Notes: generated from the sequence alone by a model not told the origin. A stretch of DNA of 64,000 bases from Moritella sp. Urea-trap-13 (GCF_002836355.1 NZ_PJCA01000027.1:248281-312280); one strand, 5' to 3'; counted from the stretch's first letter, positions 17,346 through 26,916 are shown. Program-made: numbers and translations.

Positions 17346-19901
17346 CTAGCTTGAAACATTACGCTGTTGACGTGCATAGCTAGCACCATCGCCTATGTCC
17401 CATTCTGCTAATGGTTTCGGGCGTGAGTAGTAAAAACCTTGGGCATAACGACAGCCTAATTGTTTTAGGTGGGCAGCTTGTTCGGCTGTTTCTACACCTT
17501 CTGCGACAATTTCGGCATTGAATGTACTGGTCATGGTGATGATAGCGGAAATTATAGCGGCGTGGTTATCACTGTCGAGCATTTGACTCACAAAAGAGCG
17601 ATCAATCTTTAATGCATCGAACTGTAATTGCGTTAAGTAAGCCAGTGAAGAATAACCGGTGCCAAAATCATCGATCGCTATGTGTATGCCTAAATCACGT
17701 AGTTGACCAAGTAGTTGGTTGGTCAATAATGGCTGGCTTACCAAACGTGATTCGGTGATTTCCAGTGTCAGGTTTACCGCGGGTAATTGGGTGGCCGCTA
17801 GAATTTTTTTCACTGTTGCGACGTAATTTGGGTGCAGTAATTCTCGCACTGACATATTAACGTGAAGTGCAAAATTGGCAGGCCAATGACCACTGTCTAT
17901 TTGCATCTTAGTGTCAGCACAGGCCTGTAATAAGATCTGTTTACCAATATCGACAATCATGCCTGTGTCTTCAGCCACGGGAATAAAATCTAGCGGTGAA
18001 ACAAGTCCACGAATAGGACTGTGCCAGCGTACTAATGCTTCAGCGCCAGCGATGGTATCGTTAGTTAAATCAATGACCGGTTGATAGTAAACTGCAAATT
18101 CATTATTGCTGATAGCGCGTTGTAAATCCACGGTGATACGGGTGTGCTCTTGTGATGCGGTGATCATGTAATCTTGGTAGTGGCAGCAGCGTACTTGCTC
18201 TTGTTTAACGGCATAGGTTAATGCCAAACTTGAATTTCGTAGCCATTCATCGATATCAATATCGCTAAATTTACCACTCATGATCCCGGCGTTGGCACCA
18301 ACTAAGACTTCGGTGCCATTAATGATAAAGGGACGATTAAAGTCAACTAATAAGGCTTCGGCAAAAGACTTACTGTTCTCGAGGTCGCTAAAGTTGGGCG
18401 AAAATACCGCGAAACTATCTTTATCAATACGGCTAATGCTGACATTGTCTGCGACGTGTTGTTTTAAGCGGGACGCGATGGCCACAAGCAGTTTGTCACT
18501 TTTGTTCTGACCCAGACTATTATTGGTATGACGAAATGAGCGTAGCCCCAATAGCACCAATATCCCTTTAGTTTGAGAAACTGGATGATTCAATTGCTCT
18601 ACAAAACCATCGCGACTTAATAGCCCGGTGAGGGTGTCAAATAATAGCTGCTTACGTAATGTGGTAAAGGAGTTTTCTAATCGTGATGACATCGATTTAA
18701 ACGCGGAAATAAGTTGGGTTGTTTCATGTAACTTGATGCTTTCGTTGATGCTGACATCCCAGTTATTATGGTCAATGTGCTGTGATATCTCAGCAATATC
18801 CATAATCGGTTGGGTTATAGCTCGCAGTAAATACAAGCCTATCAAGAGCCCAAAAATTGCGAGGATTAATGCTGCAGCGACGCCTAAACGTTGCTGACTC
18901 GGTAACCCGCCTAACAATACGTCTTCTGGTAGTGTAACGACAATATACCATTGTAAATTGTTATTGTTATAGGCGCTGACACGACTGAAGTAACGTACCC
19001 GTTTATGGCTGAATTCGAATGTCGCGGAGCGTTTGCCAGTGTCTAATTGCTGCTGAATAATTTGCGCTGCATTAATCGCAATCAATGTGCTGTCGCTATT
19101 GGCCGCTGATATATGTTGATTGTCTGGGTCGATTAACGGAGCTTGCAAAGAGTTAGCAATTAAAGCGCCATCGGCATTGGTGATATAAGTCAGCCCACCG
19201 AACTCACTGCTGTCAGGTTTAATAAATTGCGATAACTGCAGCAAATCGATATCTGTGGCAACCACACCTATTAATTCATTGTTGCGTATGACTGGCGCAG
19301 CACTGGAAATGGTGAAAGTTTTTTCGGCATCTACGTTACTGTATATATTTGCCCAACCGGCGGTTCTAGCTGCCGCAAAAGGGGCATACCAAGGTCGAAC
19401 AGTTGGATTGTAGCCATTGATACTGCTATTAAGGACGGTTTTACTGCTCATGCCACTGTAAAATTGGAGGGTATTATTAGTGCGCTGATCTTGCAGCATT
19501 AAGGTAATACTTTTATCACTATGACGACGAAAACCGACGTAGTTTTGTTGTTCACTACCAAATGCAATGGTACTTATTTGTTGTTGCGAGCTGTAAATGT
19601 CAGTGATAGCGGCATGCAGGTAGTTTTCGATTTTACTTAAATCGGCAGCATCATCAAGCTGGTTACGTTGAATGCTATCGGCGAGCGTTAATGTGGTATT
19701 AAAAGGCTGTGCTAAAAATCGGTCGAGATTGTTGCTAACATTTTCGGAGTATGAGCTGAGTAATTTGGTACTGATTTCATCGAGCATACGCTCATAATTA
19801 CTATTTTGGACAAAAGTAAGTACGGCCACAGTAAGCAAAAGCAGCAAGGTAAAGGGGATCATAACCGCTTTACGAAGAGTTTGATGTTTGGAATTTGTCA
19901 T
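17346..19901 (-). CDS. Membrane c-di-GMP phosphodiesterase: dCache, HAMP-like, degenerate GGDEF, EAL
   Basis: Order: TM segment near 15-30; periplasmic dCache-type sensor to about 335 (with RPWYAPF and GVVATDIDL); second TM about 340-360; HAMP-like linker; GGDEF domain; EAL domain. The GGDEF signature is replaced by RIDKDSF, so cyclase activity is unlikely. The EAL domain keeps AEALVRW, LEITES, DDFGTGYSSL, KIDRSFV and EGVET, so it should hydrolyse c-di-GMP. Monocistronic. The ligand of the sensor is unknown, though dCache domains often bind small carboxylates or amino acids. Confidence 0.9.
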   Translation of the reverse strand: MTNSKHQTLRKAVMIPFTLLLLLTVAVLTFVQNSNYERMLDEISTKLLSSYSENVSNNLDRFLAQPFNTTLTLADSIQRNQLDDAADLSKIENYLHAAITDIYSSQQQISTIAFGSEQQNYVGFRRHSDKSITLMLQDQRTNNTLQFYSGMSSKTVLNSSINGYNPTVRPWYAPFAAARTAGWANIYSNVDAEKTFTISSAAPVIRNNELIGVVATDIDLLQLSQFIKPDSSEFGGLTYITNADGALIANSLQAPLIDPDNQHISAANSDSTLIAINAAQIIQQQLDTGKRSATFEFSHKRVRYFSRVSAYNNNNLQWYIVVTLPEDVLLGGLPSQQRLGVAAALILAIFGLLIGLYLLRAITQPIMDIAEISQHIDHNNWDVSINESIKLHETTQLISAFKSMSSRLENSFTTLRKQLLFDTLTGLLSRDGFVEQLNHPVSQTKGILVLLGLRSFRHTNNSLGQNKSDKLLVAIASRLKQHVADNVSISRIDKDSFAVFSPNFSDLENSKSFAEALLVDFNRPFIINGTEVLVGANAGIMSGKFSDIDIDEWLRNSSLALTYAVKQEQVRCCHYQDYMITASQEHTRITVDLQRAISNNEFAVYYQPVIDLTNDTIAGAEALVRWHSPIRGLVSPLDFIPVAEDTGMIVDIGKQILLQACADTKMQIDSGHWPANFALHVNMSVRELLHPNYVATVKKILAATQLPAVNLTLEITESRLVSQPLLTNQLLGQLRDLGIHIAIDDFGTGYSSLAYLTQLQFDALKIDRSFVSQMLDSDNHAAIISAIITMTSTFNAEIVAEGVETAEQAAHLKQLGCRYAQGFYYSRPKPLAEWDIGDGASYARQQRNVSS

Positions 19902-20153
19902 TACTGTGATCTTAGATGATTATAGGGCTGAGTAGACGACACCATATTCACTTATATTTGTCATTTATGCAAAGTTTCAAATTTATAATGAGAGTTAAGT
20001 CACAAAAACGGGATGTATATATCACATAATTATTGCTCTGGTCTCCAAAGAGGTATAGATGATTTATTGTGGTATTAAATTCTTTATATGTCTGTATTGA
20101 TGATGTTTTATTTTGTCTTCAACAAGTTTTGTAGATGGTTATGTTTGTTCTAA

Positions 20154-20188
20154 TTGATACCACCCTATATATAAATTGGCGGTATCAA
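20154..20188. terminator. Hairpin after the VOC protein gene
   Basis: TTGATACC (20154-20161) and GGTATCAA (20181-20188) form a perfect 8-bp stem that extends inward with one mismatch. It lies just beyond the stop at 20214 on the minus strand. The T-run is weak, so termination efficiency is uncertain. Confidence 0.45.
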
Positions 20189-20213
20189 TGTTGAGGTAAG
20201 CAGATTGAAGGTA

Positions 20214-20630
20214 TTAATAGCGATTTCTTAAACTGGGTATGTCGGTATTATATTGTACAAACTCAACTTCGTAGCCATTTGGGTCGAGGAAGTAAATATT
20301 TTTACGGTAATCATCATCCATACCATCTTTGGCAATACTAAAACCAGCCTCGGTTAAGCGTGCTATTACGCCTGCAATATCATCGGTAACATAGGCGAAA
20401 TGAGCAAGCCCTACTTGGTGCCCAGCTAAGTCGCGATTTTCACCAACGCCGTTATCGCCAAATGCCAAGTATTGGTAATCATCACCAAAATGGACCCAGT
20501 TTCTTGGTTTGCCTGACCATTCACCTTTGTCACCTCCGCGTATTGACCAATGCGGAAATGCGGCGCGGTAAAAAGTCAGTGTTTCTTCGATATCGCGTAC
20601 GATTAAATTAACGTGCTCTAGGTGTATCAT
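20214..20630 (-). CDS. VOC/glyoxalase-fold protein, 138 aa
   Basis: A vicinal-oxygen-chelate domain: MIHLEHVNLIVRDIEETLTF at the start (first metal-ligand His), GLAHFAYVTDD in the middle (second His), and YFLDPNGYEVEFVQY at the end (Glu ligand). This is one complete two-module VOC unit; functions range from glyoxalase to dioxygenase or resistance protein. It follows the FMN reductase gene by 47 bp on the same strand, so the two probably form an operon. AAGGACATC precedes the ATG. Confidence 0.8.
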   Translation of the reverse strand: MIHLEHVNLIVRDIEETLTFYRAAFPHWSIRGGDKGEWSGKPRNWVHFGDDYQYLAFGDNGVGENRDLAGHQVGLAHFAYVTDDIAGVIARLTEAGFSIAKDGMDDDYRKNIYFLDPNGYEVEFVQYNTDIPSLRNRY

Positions 20631-20677
20631 AATGATGTCCTTGTATTATGTATAAAATATATTTTCAAACTGTGTGC

Positions 20678-21295
20678 CTACATGGCATTACTGTATTTGT
20701 CTTGCTGAGCATAAGGTTGTTGCTGCTGCAACTGACGCACTTGCCCTAGCGCGTGACTGTATTGATGTAATATATGCAAGCTGTAACCAATACGATGTTG
20801 AATACTCTGGTCACGTTCGCTAACCGGCACATCATCTGTGCTTGCATTTAATACATCACCGACATTACGTATTATTAAGTGGTCTGGTATAGCCACTAAC
20901 TTATTATTTTTACAGCCATTCATTCTTAATTCTGCTATCGGATATCCACCACTAATACCGCTGACGACAGACACTAACAGTGTAGGCTTATGTGCGGTGT
21001 CATCATGTGCACACATCATTAAAAAATTCTTCAATATCGGCGTTGCCATGCCTTCCCATTCCGGTGTGATAAGCACGAATGCATCGGCTTTTACTAACGC
21101 TTCGCTGATTAGTGGCCAATCACAACCCGGGGCTGATTTACTTTCGTCATCGCCATTCCAAAAGGGTAGTTGGTATTTACACAGTTCGATATGCTGAACT
21201 GTTTTATATTGGCTTGCTGCGCTGGCAATATAAGCTGCTACCTTGGCACTTTCTGAATGCTGTCGTTGACTGCCACTGACGATAACTAACTTCAT
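20678..21295 (-). CDS. NAD(P)H-dependent FMN reductase (flavodoxin-like), 205 aa
   Basis: The fold starts MKLVIVSGSQRQHSESAKVA, the FMN-phosphate loop of NADPH-dependent FMN reductases. It continues with FVLITPEWEGMATPILKNFL, the equivalent of the PEYN region. Length is usual for the family. First gene of a likely two-gene operon with the VOC protein, divergent from a Cys-rich HTH regulator across a region with two inverted repeats. A role in quinone or oxidant stress is inference. Confidence 0.8.
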   Translation of the reverse strand: MKLVIVSGSQRQHSESAKVAAYIASAASQYKTVQHIELCKYQLPFWNGDDESKSAPGCDWPLISEALVKADAFVLITPEWEGMATPILKNFLMMCAHDDTAHKPTLLVSVVSGISGGYPIAELRMNGCKNNKLVAIPDHLIIRNVGDVLNASTDDVPVSERDQSIQHRIGYSLHILHQYSHALGQVRQLQQQQPYAQQDKYSNAM

Positions 21296-21331
21296 CTTTA
21301 GTAAACCTTTTTGTTTATTAATTGTTTAATA

Positions 21332-21397
21332 AAGTAATACCTTTACTTAAGTTTGTAAAGTCTTAAACCAAAATAAAGTAAATAAAAAAGTTTACTT
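21332..21397. promoter_or_regulatory. Two related inverted repeats, candidate operators
   Basis: AAGTAA-N5-TTACTT at 21332-21348 and AAGTAAA-N8-TTTACTT at 21376-21397 lie between the divergent FMN reductase and regulator genes. They share the half-site, which suggests one dimeric regulator binds both, perhaps the adjacent HTH protein. The spacer difference weakens the case. Confidence 0.5.
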
Positions 21398-21551
21398 AAT
21401 ATTTATATCGGCAATAATACAGCTATAAAAGTGTCTGAGGGCACTGCCCCGTTGTTTGTATGAGTGTGTATATAACAGTCGATGTGATTGCTGTCGTGAT
21501 TATTGGCTATTAATCGTTATCGTCATTGGGCTTGGAATAGTTGGAGTTAAC

Positions 21552-22211
21552 ATGAAAGAAAAAACCAGTGAGAAAATACTCAGCTTATTAAAAGTTGAAG
21601 GGGCATTAACCGCCAAGGTGCTTGCCAGTGAATTAGGTTTAACCACTATGGGTGTGCGCCAGCATTTACAAGCATTAGCCGATGATGGCGATATTAGCTT
21701 TGAAGATAAGAAAGCCGTACGCGGCCGACCAACCCGTTATTGGTCGTTAACGGCGCAGAGTAATAGCCATTTTTCAGACCGTCATGAAGAGTTGACCGTA
21801 CAGCTTATTGATTCAGTCCAAGTGATATTTGGCGATGCAGGCCTTGAACAGCTAATCGCACATCGTGAGCAAGCCTCTTTTGTTTCATATAGCGAAAGAC
21901 TGGCGGTCAAACCTGACTTACTGAGTAAGCTTGAAGCGCTGGCTGAATTACGCAGTGAAGAAGGTTACATGGCGACGGTGGTGCTGAATGATGCCGATAG
22001 TATTAGCGAAGACGAGGGCACAGTGTATTGGCTGATGGAAAACCATTGTCCGATTTGTGCAGCAGCATCGAAATGTCTTAACTTTTGTCGTTCTGAATTG
22101 AATTTATTTCAAAGTTTGTTAGCAGGAATCGCGACCGTTGAACGCGAAGAGCATATTGTCGAAGGGGCAAGACGTTGTGCGTACAAAGTGAGGCGATTAG
22201 AAGCTAAATAG
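21552..22211 (+). CDS. Cys-rich HTH transcriptional regulator (SufR-like), 219 aa
   Basis: Residues about 4-60 form a winged helix (KILSLLKVEGALTAKVLASEL, GVRQHLQALADDGDISF, then RGRPTRYWSLT). The C-terminal part has a cysteine cluster: HCPICAAASKCLNFC, then RRCAYKV. This pattern resembles SufR/COG2345 regulators, in which such Cys bind an Fe-S cluster. Start set at 21552 (MKEKTSEK), where GGAG lies 5 bases upstream; the longer frame from 21456 adds a Cys-rich leader without support. Divergent from the FMN reductase gene; a redox- or iron-sulfur-sensing repressor is inference. Confidence 0.8.
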   Translation: MKEKTSEKILSLLKVEGALTAKVLASELGLTTMGVRQHLQALADDGDISFEDKKAVRGRPTRYWSLTAQSNSHFSDRHEELTVQLIDSVQVIFGDAGLEQLIAHREQASFVSYSERLAVKPDLLSKLEALAELRSEEGYMATVVLNDADSISEDEGTVYWLMENHCPICAAASKCLNFCRSELNLFQSLLAGIATVEREEHIVEGARRCAYKVRRLEAK

Positions 22212-22267
22212 CTAAAGGCTTAGAGTCAGAACAAAATACGCTCTGCAATATAAAAAACTTTGGTAAT

Positions 22268-22306
22268 AAAAAAGCCCACATTAAGGTAATTAATGTGGGC
22301 TTTTTT
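22268..22306. terminator. Bidirectional terminator between the regulator and rsuA
   Basis: GCCCACATTAA (22274-22284) pairs perfectly with TTAATGTGGGC (22290-22300); A-run before and T-run after serve both convergent genes. Confidence 0.92.
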
Positions 22307-22324
22307 CATCGTGCGATTAACAGA

Positions 22325-23014
22325 TTAGATGCTTTTAGCTTCTGCGTCTGTTAGGTAACGCCATTCACCTAATTCTAGTGCTGGGTCTAATACGATGTCA
22401 CCGATTTGTTCGCGGTGTAAACCAACTACGCTGTTGCCTTGGCTGGCAAACATACGCTTAACCTGGTGGTATTTACCTTCTTGGATTGTAAGCAATACTT
22501 CTTGGTCGCTTACGATCTCTAGTTTTGCAGGCAGACAAGGTTTGTCTTCGCTACGCAATTGGATACCAGCTTCGAAATCAGCAACTGCAGTTGCTGCAAT
22601 TGGTGATGCAAGCTGTACACGGTAACGTTTGTTACATGCACGTTTAGGTGATGTAACGCGGTGTGACCATTTACCGTCATCTGAGATTAATACTAAACCA
22701 GTAGTATCAACATCAAGGCGACCAGCGATGTGTAGTTCTTCACGCTTGTCTGCTTCAATTAGATTCATCACAGATGGGTGTTCTTCATCTACTGTTGAGC
22801 AAATTACATCTACTGGTTTATGCATCATGATATAACGCGGTGGGCGTTGGCTTAATGATTTACCACTAAACCAAACATCCATGTCTGCTGTTACTTTATA
22901 GTCTGCTTTACGTACAACTTCGCCATTAATTTTCACGTTGCTGCGTGCAATCTCACGCTTGGCAAGCGTTCGGGTCAGGTTAGTACTTTGGCAAATAAAC
23001 TTATCTAAACGCAT
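22325..23014 (-). CDS. rsuA: 16S rRNA pseudouridine(516) synthase
   Basis: RsuA makes pseudouridine 516 in 16S rRNA. It has an N-terminal S4-like RNA-binding domain (MRLDKFICQSTNLTRTLAKREI) and the RsuA/RluB catalytic motif GRLDVDTTGLVLISDDG with catalytic Asp near 102. KRYRV, then GKYHQVKRMF and LHREQIGD complete the family pattern. Length (229) fits RsuA (231). Confidence 0.93.
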   Translation of the reverse strand: MRLDKFICQSTNLTRTLAKREIARSNVKINGEVVRKADYKVTADMDVWFSGKSLSQRPPRYIMMHKPVDVICSTVDEEHPSVMNLIEADKREELHIAGRLDVDTTGLVLISDDGKWSHRVTSPKRACNKRYRVQLASPIAATAVADFEAGIQLRSEDKPCLPAKLEIVSDQEVLLTIQEGKYHQVKRMFASQGNSVVGLHREQIGDIVLDPALELGEWRYLTDAEAKSI

Positions 23015-23167
23015 TTATGTTCAACTTTTGTCTGGTGTTATAGGAATATATCCAAACTGAGCTAGTATTTAGTTCGGTTTGGATAGATGGGCTGATTATC
23101 GGCCTTTTTCTCTGTAAGCGCAAAGTATAGTGAACAAATATATTCTCGTCAGTGTGTTTAAATCGTT

Positions 23168-23767
23168 TTAAGCACTCAGTAACTGGTTAATACGCGTATC
23201 TGCATTGATTAATACATCATCGGCAGAGTGCATTGCCACGCCTTCGACAAAAATGAATTCGACTTCTTGTACGCCGACAAACTTTAATACTTGCTCTAGC
23301 CAAGGCGCTTGTGTATCAGCAGGTGTGTTGGCATGCATACCGCCACGCGTTGCTATCACATAAGTTTTTGGCATTTTAAGTAATGGCTTTGGTCCCTCGG
23401 CAGTATAGGTAAATGTTTTACCGGCACGGGCGATATGATCAATCCAAGCTTTTAATGTTGATGGCACCCCAAAGTTATACATAGGTACGGCGATAATTAA
23501 GATGTCGCTGCCGCTGATTTCATCAATTAGTTCATCAGACACCGCGGCCGCCGCTTGTTGTTCTATGCTGCGTTCAGACTCTGGTGTGTGAAATGCGTTA
23601 AAAATAGCGTCAGTTAAGTGAGGTACTTGCGAAACATTGAGGTCTCGATAAGTGATTTGTTGCTGTTGTGCATTTTCTACATCTAATTTTTCGATTAGTT
23701 TTGTGGCAATCTTTGATGATGTTGAAGTGTTGCCTTGCAGGCTACTATCTATATGCAATATTTTCAT
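23168..23767 (-). CDS. azoR: FMN-dependent NADH-azoreductase
   Basis: Flavodoxin-like quinone/azo reductase. MKILHIDSSLQGNTSTS forms the phosphate loop; VPMYNFGVPSTLKAWIDHIARAGKTF is the conserved FMN-contact block; ATRGG follows. Length (199) is as E. coli AzoR. AGAGGAA precedes the ATG. Divergent from a LysR-type gene at 23892, which may control it. Confidence 0.92.
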   Translation of the reverse strand: MKILHIDSSLQGNTSTSSKIATKLIEKLDVENAQQQQITYRDLNVSQVPHLTDAIFNAFHTPESERSIEQQAAAAVSDELIDEISGSDILIIAVPMYNFGVPSTLKAWIDHIARAGKTFTYTAEGPKPLLKMPKTYVIATRGGMHANTPADTQAPWLEQVLKFVGVQEVEFIFVEGVAMHSADDVLINADTRINQLLSA

Positions 23768-23891
23768 TTTTCGATTCCTCTTTTATGTTGTAGAGTAAGC
23801 TTACGGCAATTTAAAAATTAATTAACCGGGTAAATCCAATCTATATCATCGATATTTTAGATGAATGATGTATACGCTTATAAGGATGATG

Positions 23892-24794
23892 ATGAAAGAG
23901 CCTACGGTCAGTCTAGAGCAATGGTATATCTTTAAGGTCGTGGTCGAGCAGGGGAGTTTCCAAGGTGCGGCTGATTACTTAATTAAGAGTCAAAGCTCGA
24001 TAAGTTATGCGATCCAAAAGTTGCAAGATAACCTTGGTGTGCGTTTGTTTGAGCAACAAGGTCGTCGTTCGGTCGTGACGGCTATGGGTAAGAAAATGCT
24101 CAGTCGAGCGGATGAGCTATTAATGCAGGCGGCTAGTATTGAACAATTGGCGGGGGAATACAGCGCTGGTTGGGAACCGTTGTTAAAAGTCATGACGACA
24201 CAAGTATTTCCACAAAACTTACTCACGGAAACCTTGGCTTTATTTGTTAAATCTTGCAACGTCACCAGCATTGATTTTCAACGCGGTTCATTGTCAGGGG
24301 TAACGGATGCGGCTACATATGGTACGGCCGATTTGATTGTGAGCAGTCAAATACCGACGGGTTTTAGTGGTGAGAAGTTATGCCAGGTCCAGTTATCGCG
24401 TTTTGTGCATTGCCAGCATCCTTTGGCCTTGGCAGATAAACCTTTAGCACTGGCTGACTTAAAACCGTATGCGCAAATAGTGGTGAGTGACTCCAGTCGA
24501 TTACGCAGTCGTGATGCAGGTTGGTTAGGTTCACAGCAGCGTTGGACGGTAAGCAGTTTTGATGAGTCGTTGAACTTGGTCAAGCAGGGATTAGGACACG
24601 CTAATTTACCCATCAGCCGTATTCGAGACTATCTTAAGCGTGGCGAGTTGGTTGAGTTAAGGATGGAAGAGCAAGTACGTATCGATCTGTCGTTATATTT
24701 GGTGTATGCCAATAAAAAAACCTTGGGGCCTGCTGGCTTGCTGTTCACGCAATTGTTAAAACAGCAAGCCAAGCAATATGTCATTGATGTTTAG
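23892..24794 (+). CDS. LysR-family transcriptional regulator
   Basis: The N-terminal winged helix (VSLEQWYIFKVVVEQGSFQGAADYLIKSQSSISYAIQKL in outline) and a C-terminal substrate-binding fold are visible in about 300 residues. Three ATG codons lie in a row; the third (23892) has AAGG six bases upstream and is preferred. Divergent from azoR, so azoR is the obvious candidate target. Ligand unknown. Confidence 0.85.
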   Translation: MKEPTVSLEQWYIFKVVVEQGSFQGAADYLIKSQSSISYAIQKLQDNLGVRLFEQQGRRSVVTAMGKKMLSRADELLMQAASIEQLAGEYSAGWEPLLKVMTTQVFPQNLLTETLALFVKSCNVTSIDFQRGSLSGVTDAATYGTADLIVSSQIPTGFSGEKLCQVQLSRFVHCQHPLALADKPLALADLKPYAQIVVSDSSRLRSRDAGWLGSQQRWTVSSFDESLNLVKQGLGHANLPISRIRDYLKRGELVELRMEEQVRIDLSLYLVYANKKTLGPAGLLFTQLLKQQAKQYVIDV

Positions 24795-24795
24795 A

Positions 24796-25407
24796 TTAGG
24801 CGAGGTTGCGATATAGGCTACTGGCTATCAACCACATGATACCCCCGACTGTGATGTCGATAACACGTTGTACTTTTGGTTGGTTGAGCCAAACTGAAAA
24901 CTTTGCGGCGCTAAAGGCTAAGCCATAAAACCATAAGATTGAGGCTAAGATGGTTCCTGCGGCAAAGGCCAAACGATGATCACCAGTGAATTGATTGCCG
25001 ACACTGCCTAATACCACCACGGTATCTAAATACACGTGTGGGTTGAGCAAGGTGACCGCCAGTGTTGCCATGATCACCATTTTACGGGATTTATGGCTGC
25101 CATCTAATGTTGTTTTACCATATTGATAATGCCATGCACTGCGAAATGATAATGCCCCGTACGTGGTTAAAAATACAATGCCGCCCCAAGTGATGATTTG
25201 CAGTAAGTCGGGATTTAATGCCAGCAAGCTGCCCGCACCAAACACACCCGCACTAATTAACAATGCATCACAAATAATACAAATAGTCGCGGTTAAAAAA
25301 TGGTGATTACGCTTTATTCCCTGATTTAAGATGTAGGCATTTTGTGCGCCGATGGGGATGATCATACTACCGCCAAGCAGTAGGCCTTGAATTGTTGCTG
25401 TTATCAT
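24796..25407 (-). CDS. argO: LysE/ArgO-family basic amino acid exporter
   Basis: Six hydrophobic segments in 203 residues. The N-terminal GSMIIPIGAQNAYILNQG and internal TLLNPHVYLDTVVVLG are signatures of the LysE/ArgO family (export of arginine or lysine). It is divergent from an ArgP-like LysR gene, the arrangement in which ArgP activates argO when arginine is high. Its 3' end is 1 bp from the convergent LysR gene ending at 24794. AGAGG precedes the ATG. Confidence 0.88.
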   Translation of the reverse strand: MITATIQGLLLGGSMIIPIGAQNAYILNQGIKRNHHFLTATICIICDALLISAGVFGAGSLLALNPDLLQIITWGGIVFLTTYGALSFRSAWHYQYGKTTLDGSHKSRKMVIMATLAVTLLNPHVYLDTVVVLGSVGNQFTGDHRLAFAAGTILASILWFYGLAFSAAKFSVWLNQPKVQRVIDITVGGIMWLIASSLYRNLA

Positions 25408-25538
25408 AACGAACCTCTAGAAATTAGGCTGTCGAGATTACAAAAAATTGGGTGATAAGTATAATTAATAATTATTATGATTGATAAGTTAAGCTTATAT
25501 TGATTTGATGTAAAGCCAATAGCAAAGAGGAGTACACG

Positions 25539-26420
25539 GTGGATTATAAATTATTACATGCCTTACAGGTGGTGATTGAGCAGCAAAGCTTTGAGCGGGC
25601 GGCGAATGTATTGTGTATCTCACAACCTGCAGTATCGCAGCGGATCAAGTTGTTGGAAGAATTTGTGGCGCAGCCAGTGTTGATCCGTAGTCAACCGATA
25701 GTCGCGACAGATATTGGCCAGCGTTTGTTAAAGCATTATAAGCAAGTGCAGCATTTAGAAGCAGAATTATTACCGAGTATTAGTGCAACATCGACGGATA
25801 AGTCGGTAGTGATGGCGATTGCAGTGAATGCTGACAGTTTAGCAACGTGGTTTATTCCTGCGCTCGCGCCATTGTTAAAGCAATATCCGATCGAGCTGAA
25901 CCTGCATATTATGGATGAAGCGAGAACCCTAGATAAAGTCAAAGCCGGTGAAGCCTTTGGTGCGCTGAGTTTACAAAGTAAGCCGCTACCAGGTTGTGAA
26001 GCAACGTTATTAGGTGAGCTTAATTATGCGTTGGTGGCAACGCCAGAATTTGTGCAGCAGTATTTACCCCAAGGGGTCACGCAACAAGCCTTGCGCAAAG
26101 CACCCGCTGTATCGTTTGATCATAAGGATGATATGCACATTAAGTTTATTCAACAGCATTTTAGTTTGGCTGGTGGCAGCTACCCTTGCCATATCGTACG
26201 TTCGTCAGAGGCGTTTGTGGCGATGGCAAATGCAGGGGTAGCCTATTGCTTGATCCCTGAGTTGCAAATTAAAGGTGAGCTAGCATCTGGCACGCTGGTT
26301 AAATTAACCGAGATCCAATTAACAATACCACTCTATTGGCATCGCTGGATCTTGTTAAAAGGTTTATATAAACAAGTCTCAGAACAGATTATCAGCGCCG
26401 CTAAACAGGCCATATCGTGA
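25539..26420 (+). CDS. argP: ArgP (IciA) family LysR regulator
   Basis: MDYKLLHALQVVIEQQSFERAANVL then ISQPAVSQRIKLLEE match the ArgP helix-turn-helix. The effector domain and total length (293; E. coli 297) agree. The start is GTG at 25539 with a strong AGAGGAG site. Divergent from argO, its standard target. ArgP family members bind arginine and lysine as coeffectors. Confidence 0.88.
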   Translation: MDYKLLHALQVVIEQQSFERAANVLCISQPAVSQRIKLLEEFVAQPVLIRSQPIVATDIGQRLLKHYKQVQHLEAELLPSISATSTDKSVVMAIAVNADSLATWFIPALAPLLKQYPIELNLHIMDEARTLDKVKAGEAFGALSLQSKPLPGCEATLLGELNYALVATPEFVQQYLPQGVTQQALRKAPAVSFDHKDDMHIKFIQQHFSLAGGSYPCHIVRSSEAFVAMANAGVAYCLIPELQIKGELASGTLVKLTEIQLTIPLYWHRWILLKGLYKQVSEQIISAAKQAIS

Positions 26421-26460
26421 TGTCTATTTTCCCGTATATAGCAGGTTCAGCTAACCGCGA

Positions 26461-26628
26461 TTAAGGTCGACTAAATACTTCTGAGATATAATTAACAACC
26501 ATACTGATCAGATCTATGAAGGCTTCGATAAGTTGTCGGCTATCTTGTCCGGTGGCGTAGCTATATAAGACCAGCAAGCCTAGAAATATAAAGAAAGGCG
26601 AAATGACTTTGATAAATAACGAAAACAT
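26461..26628 (-). CDS. Small membrane protein, 55 aa
   Basis: ATG at 26628 with GGGAG seven bases upstream opens a frame of 55 codons to TAA at 26461. Residues about 4-26 are a hydrophobic segment (FIKVISPFFIFLGLLVLYSY). The remainder (GQDSRQLIEAFIDLISMVVN) is amphipathic. Convergent with argP, with only about 40 bp between stops. The family is not recognised; the strong ribosome binding site and clean membrane topology support it as a real gene. Confidence 0.6.
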   Translation of the reverse strand: MFSLFIKVISPFFIFLGLLVLYSYATGQDSRQLIEAFIDLISMVVNYISEVFSRP

Positions 26629-26916
26629 AATCTAACTCCCGTAAATAAATCTGTTACAGCTTAATACTTCAAATAACATAATATGACAGTATAATTGATA
26701 TTGTAATATTCGCCTGTTGAGACGCTGAAATAGCCTTGTTAAAATGGGTATAAATTATAATTTTTTACTATTTCCCCTCGGTTTTTTAATGAGATAGCCT
26801 AGACTAAATTAAACAAAAATATACTATGTTATAGTTGTTGAAGAATGCACTATTAGGATATTGGCTGCTGAAATAGCAGGATGACAAGGAAAAGAGCAAG
26901 GATGAGGAGCATGATT

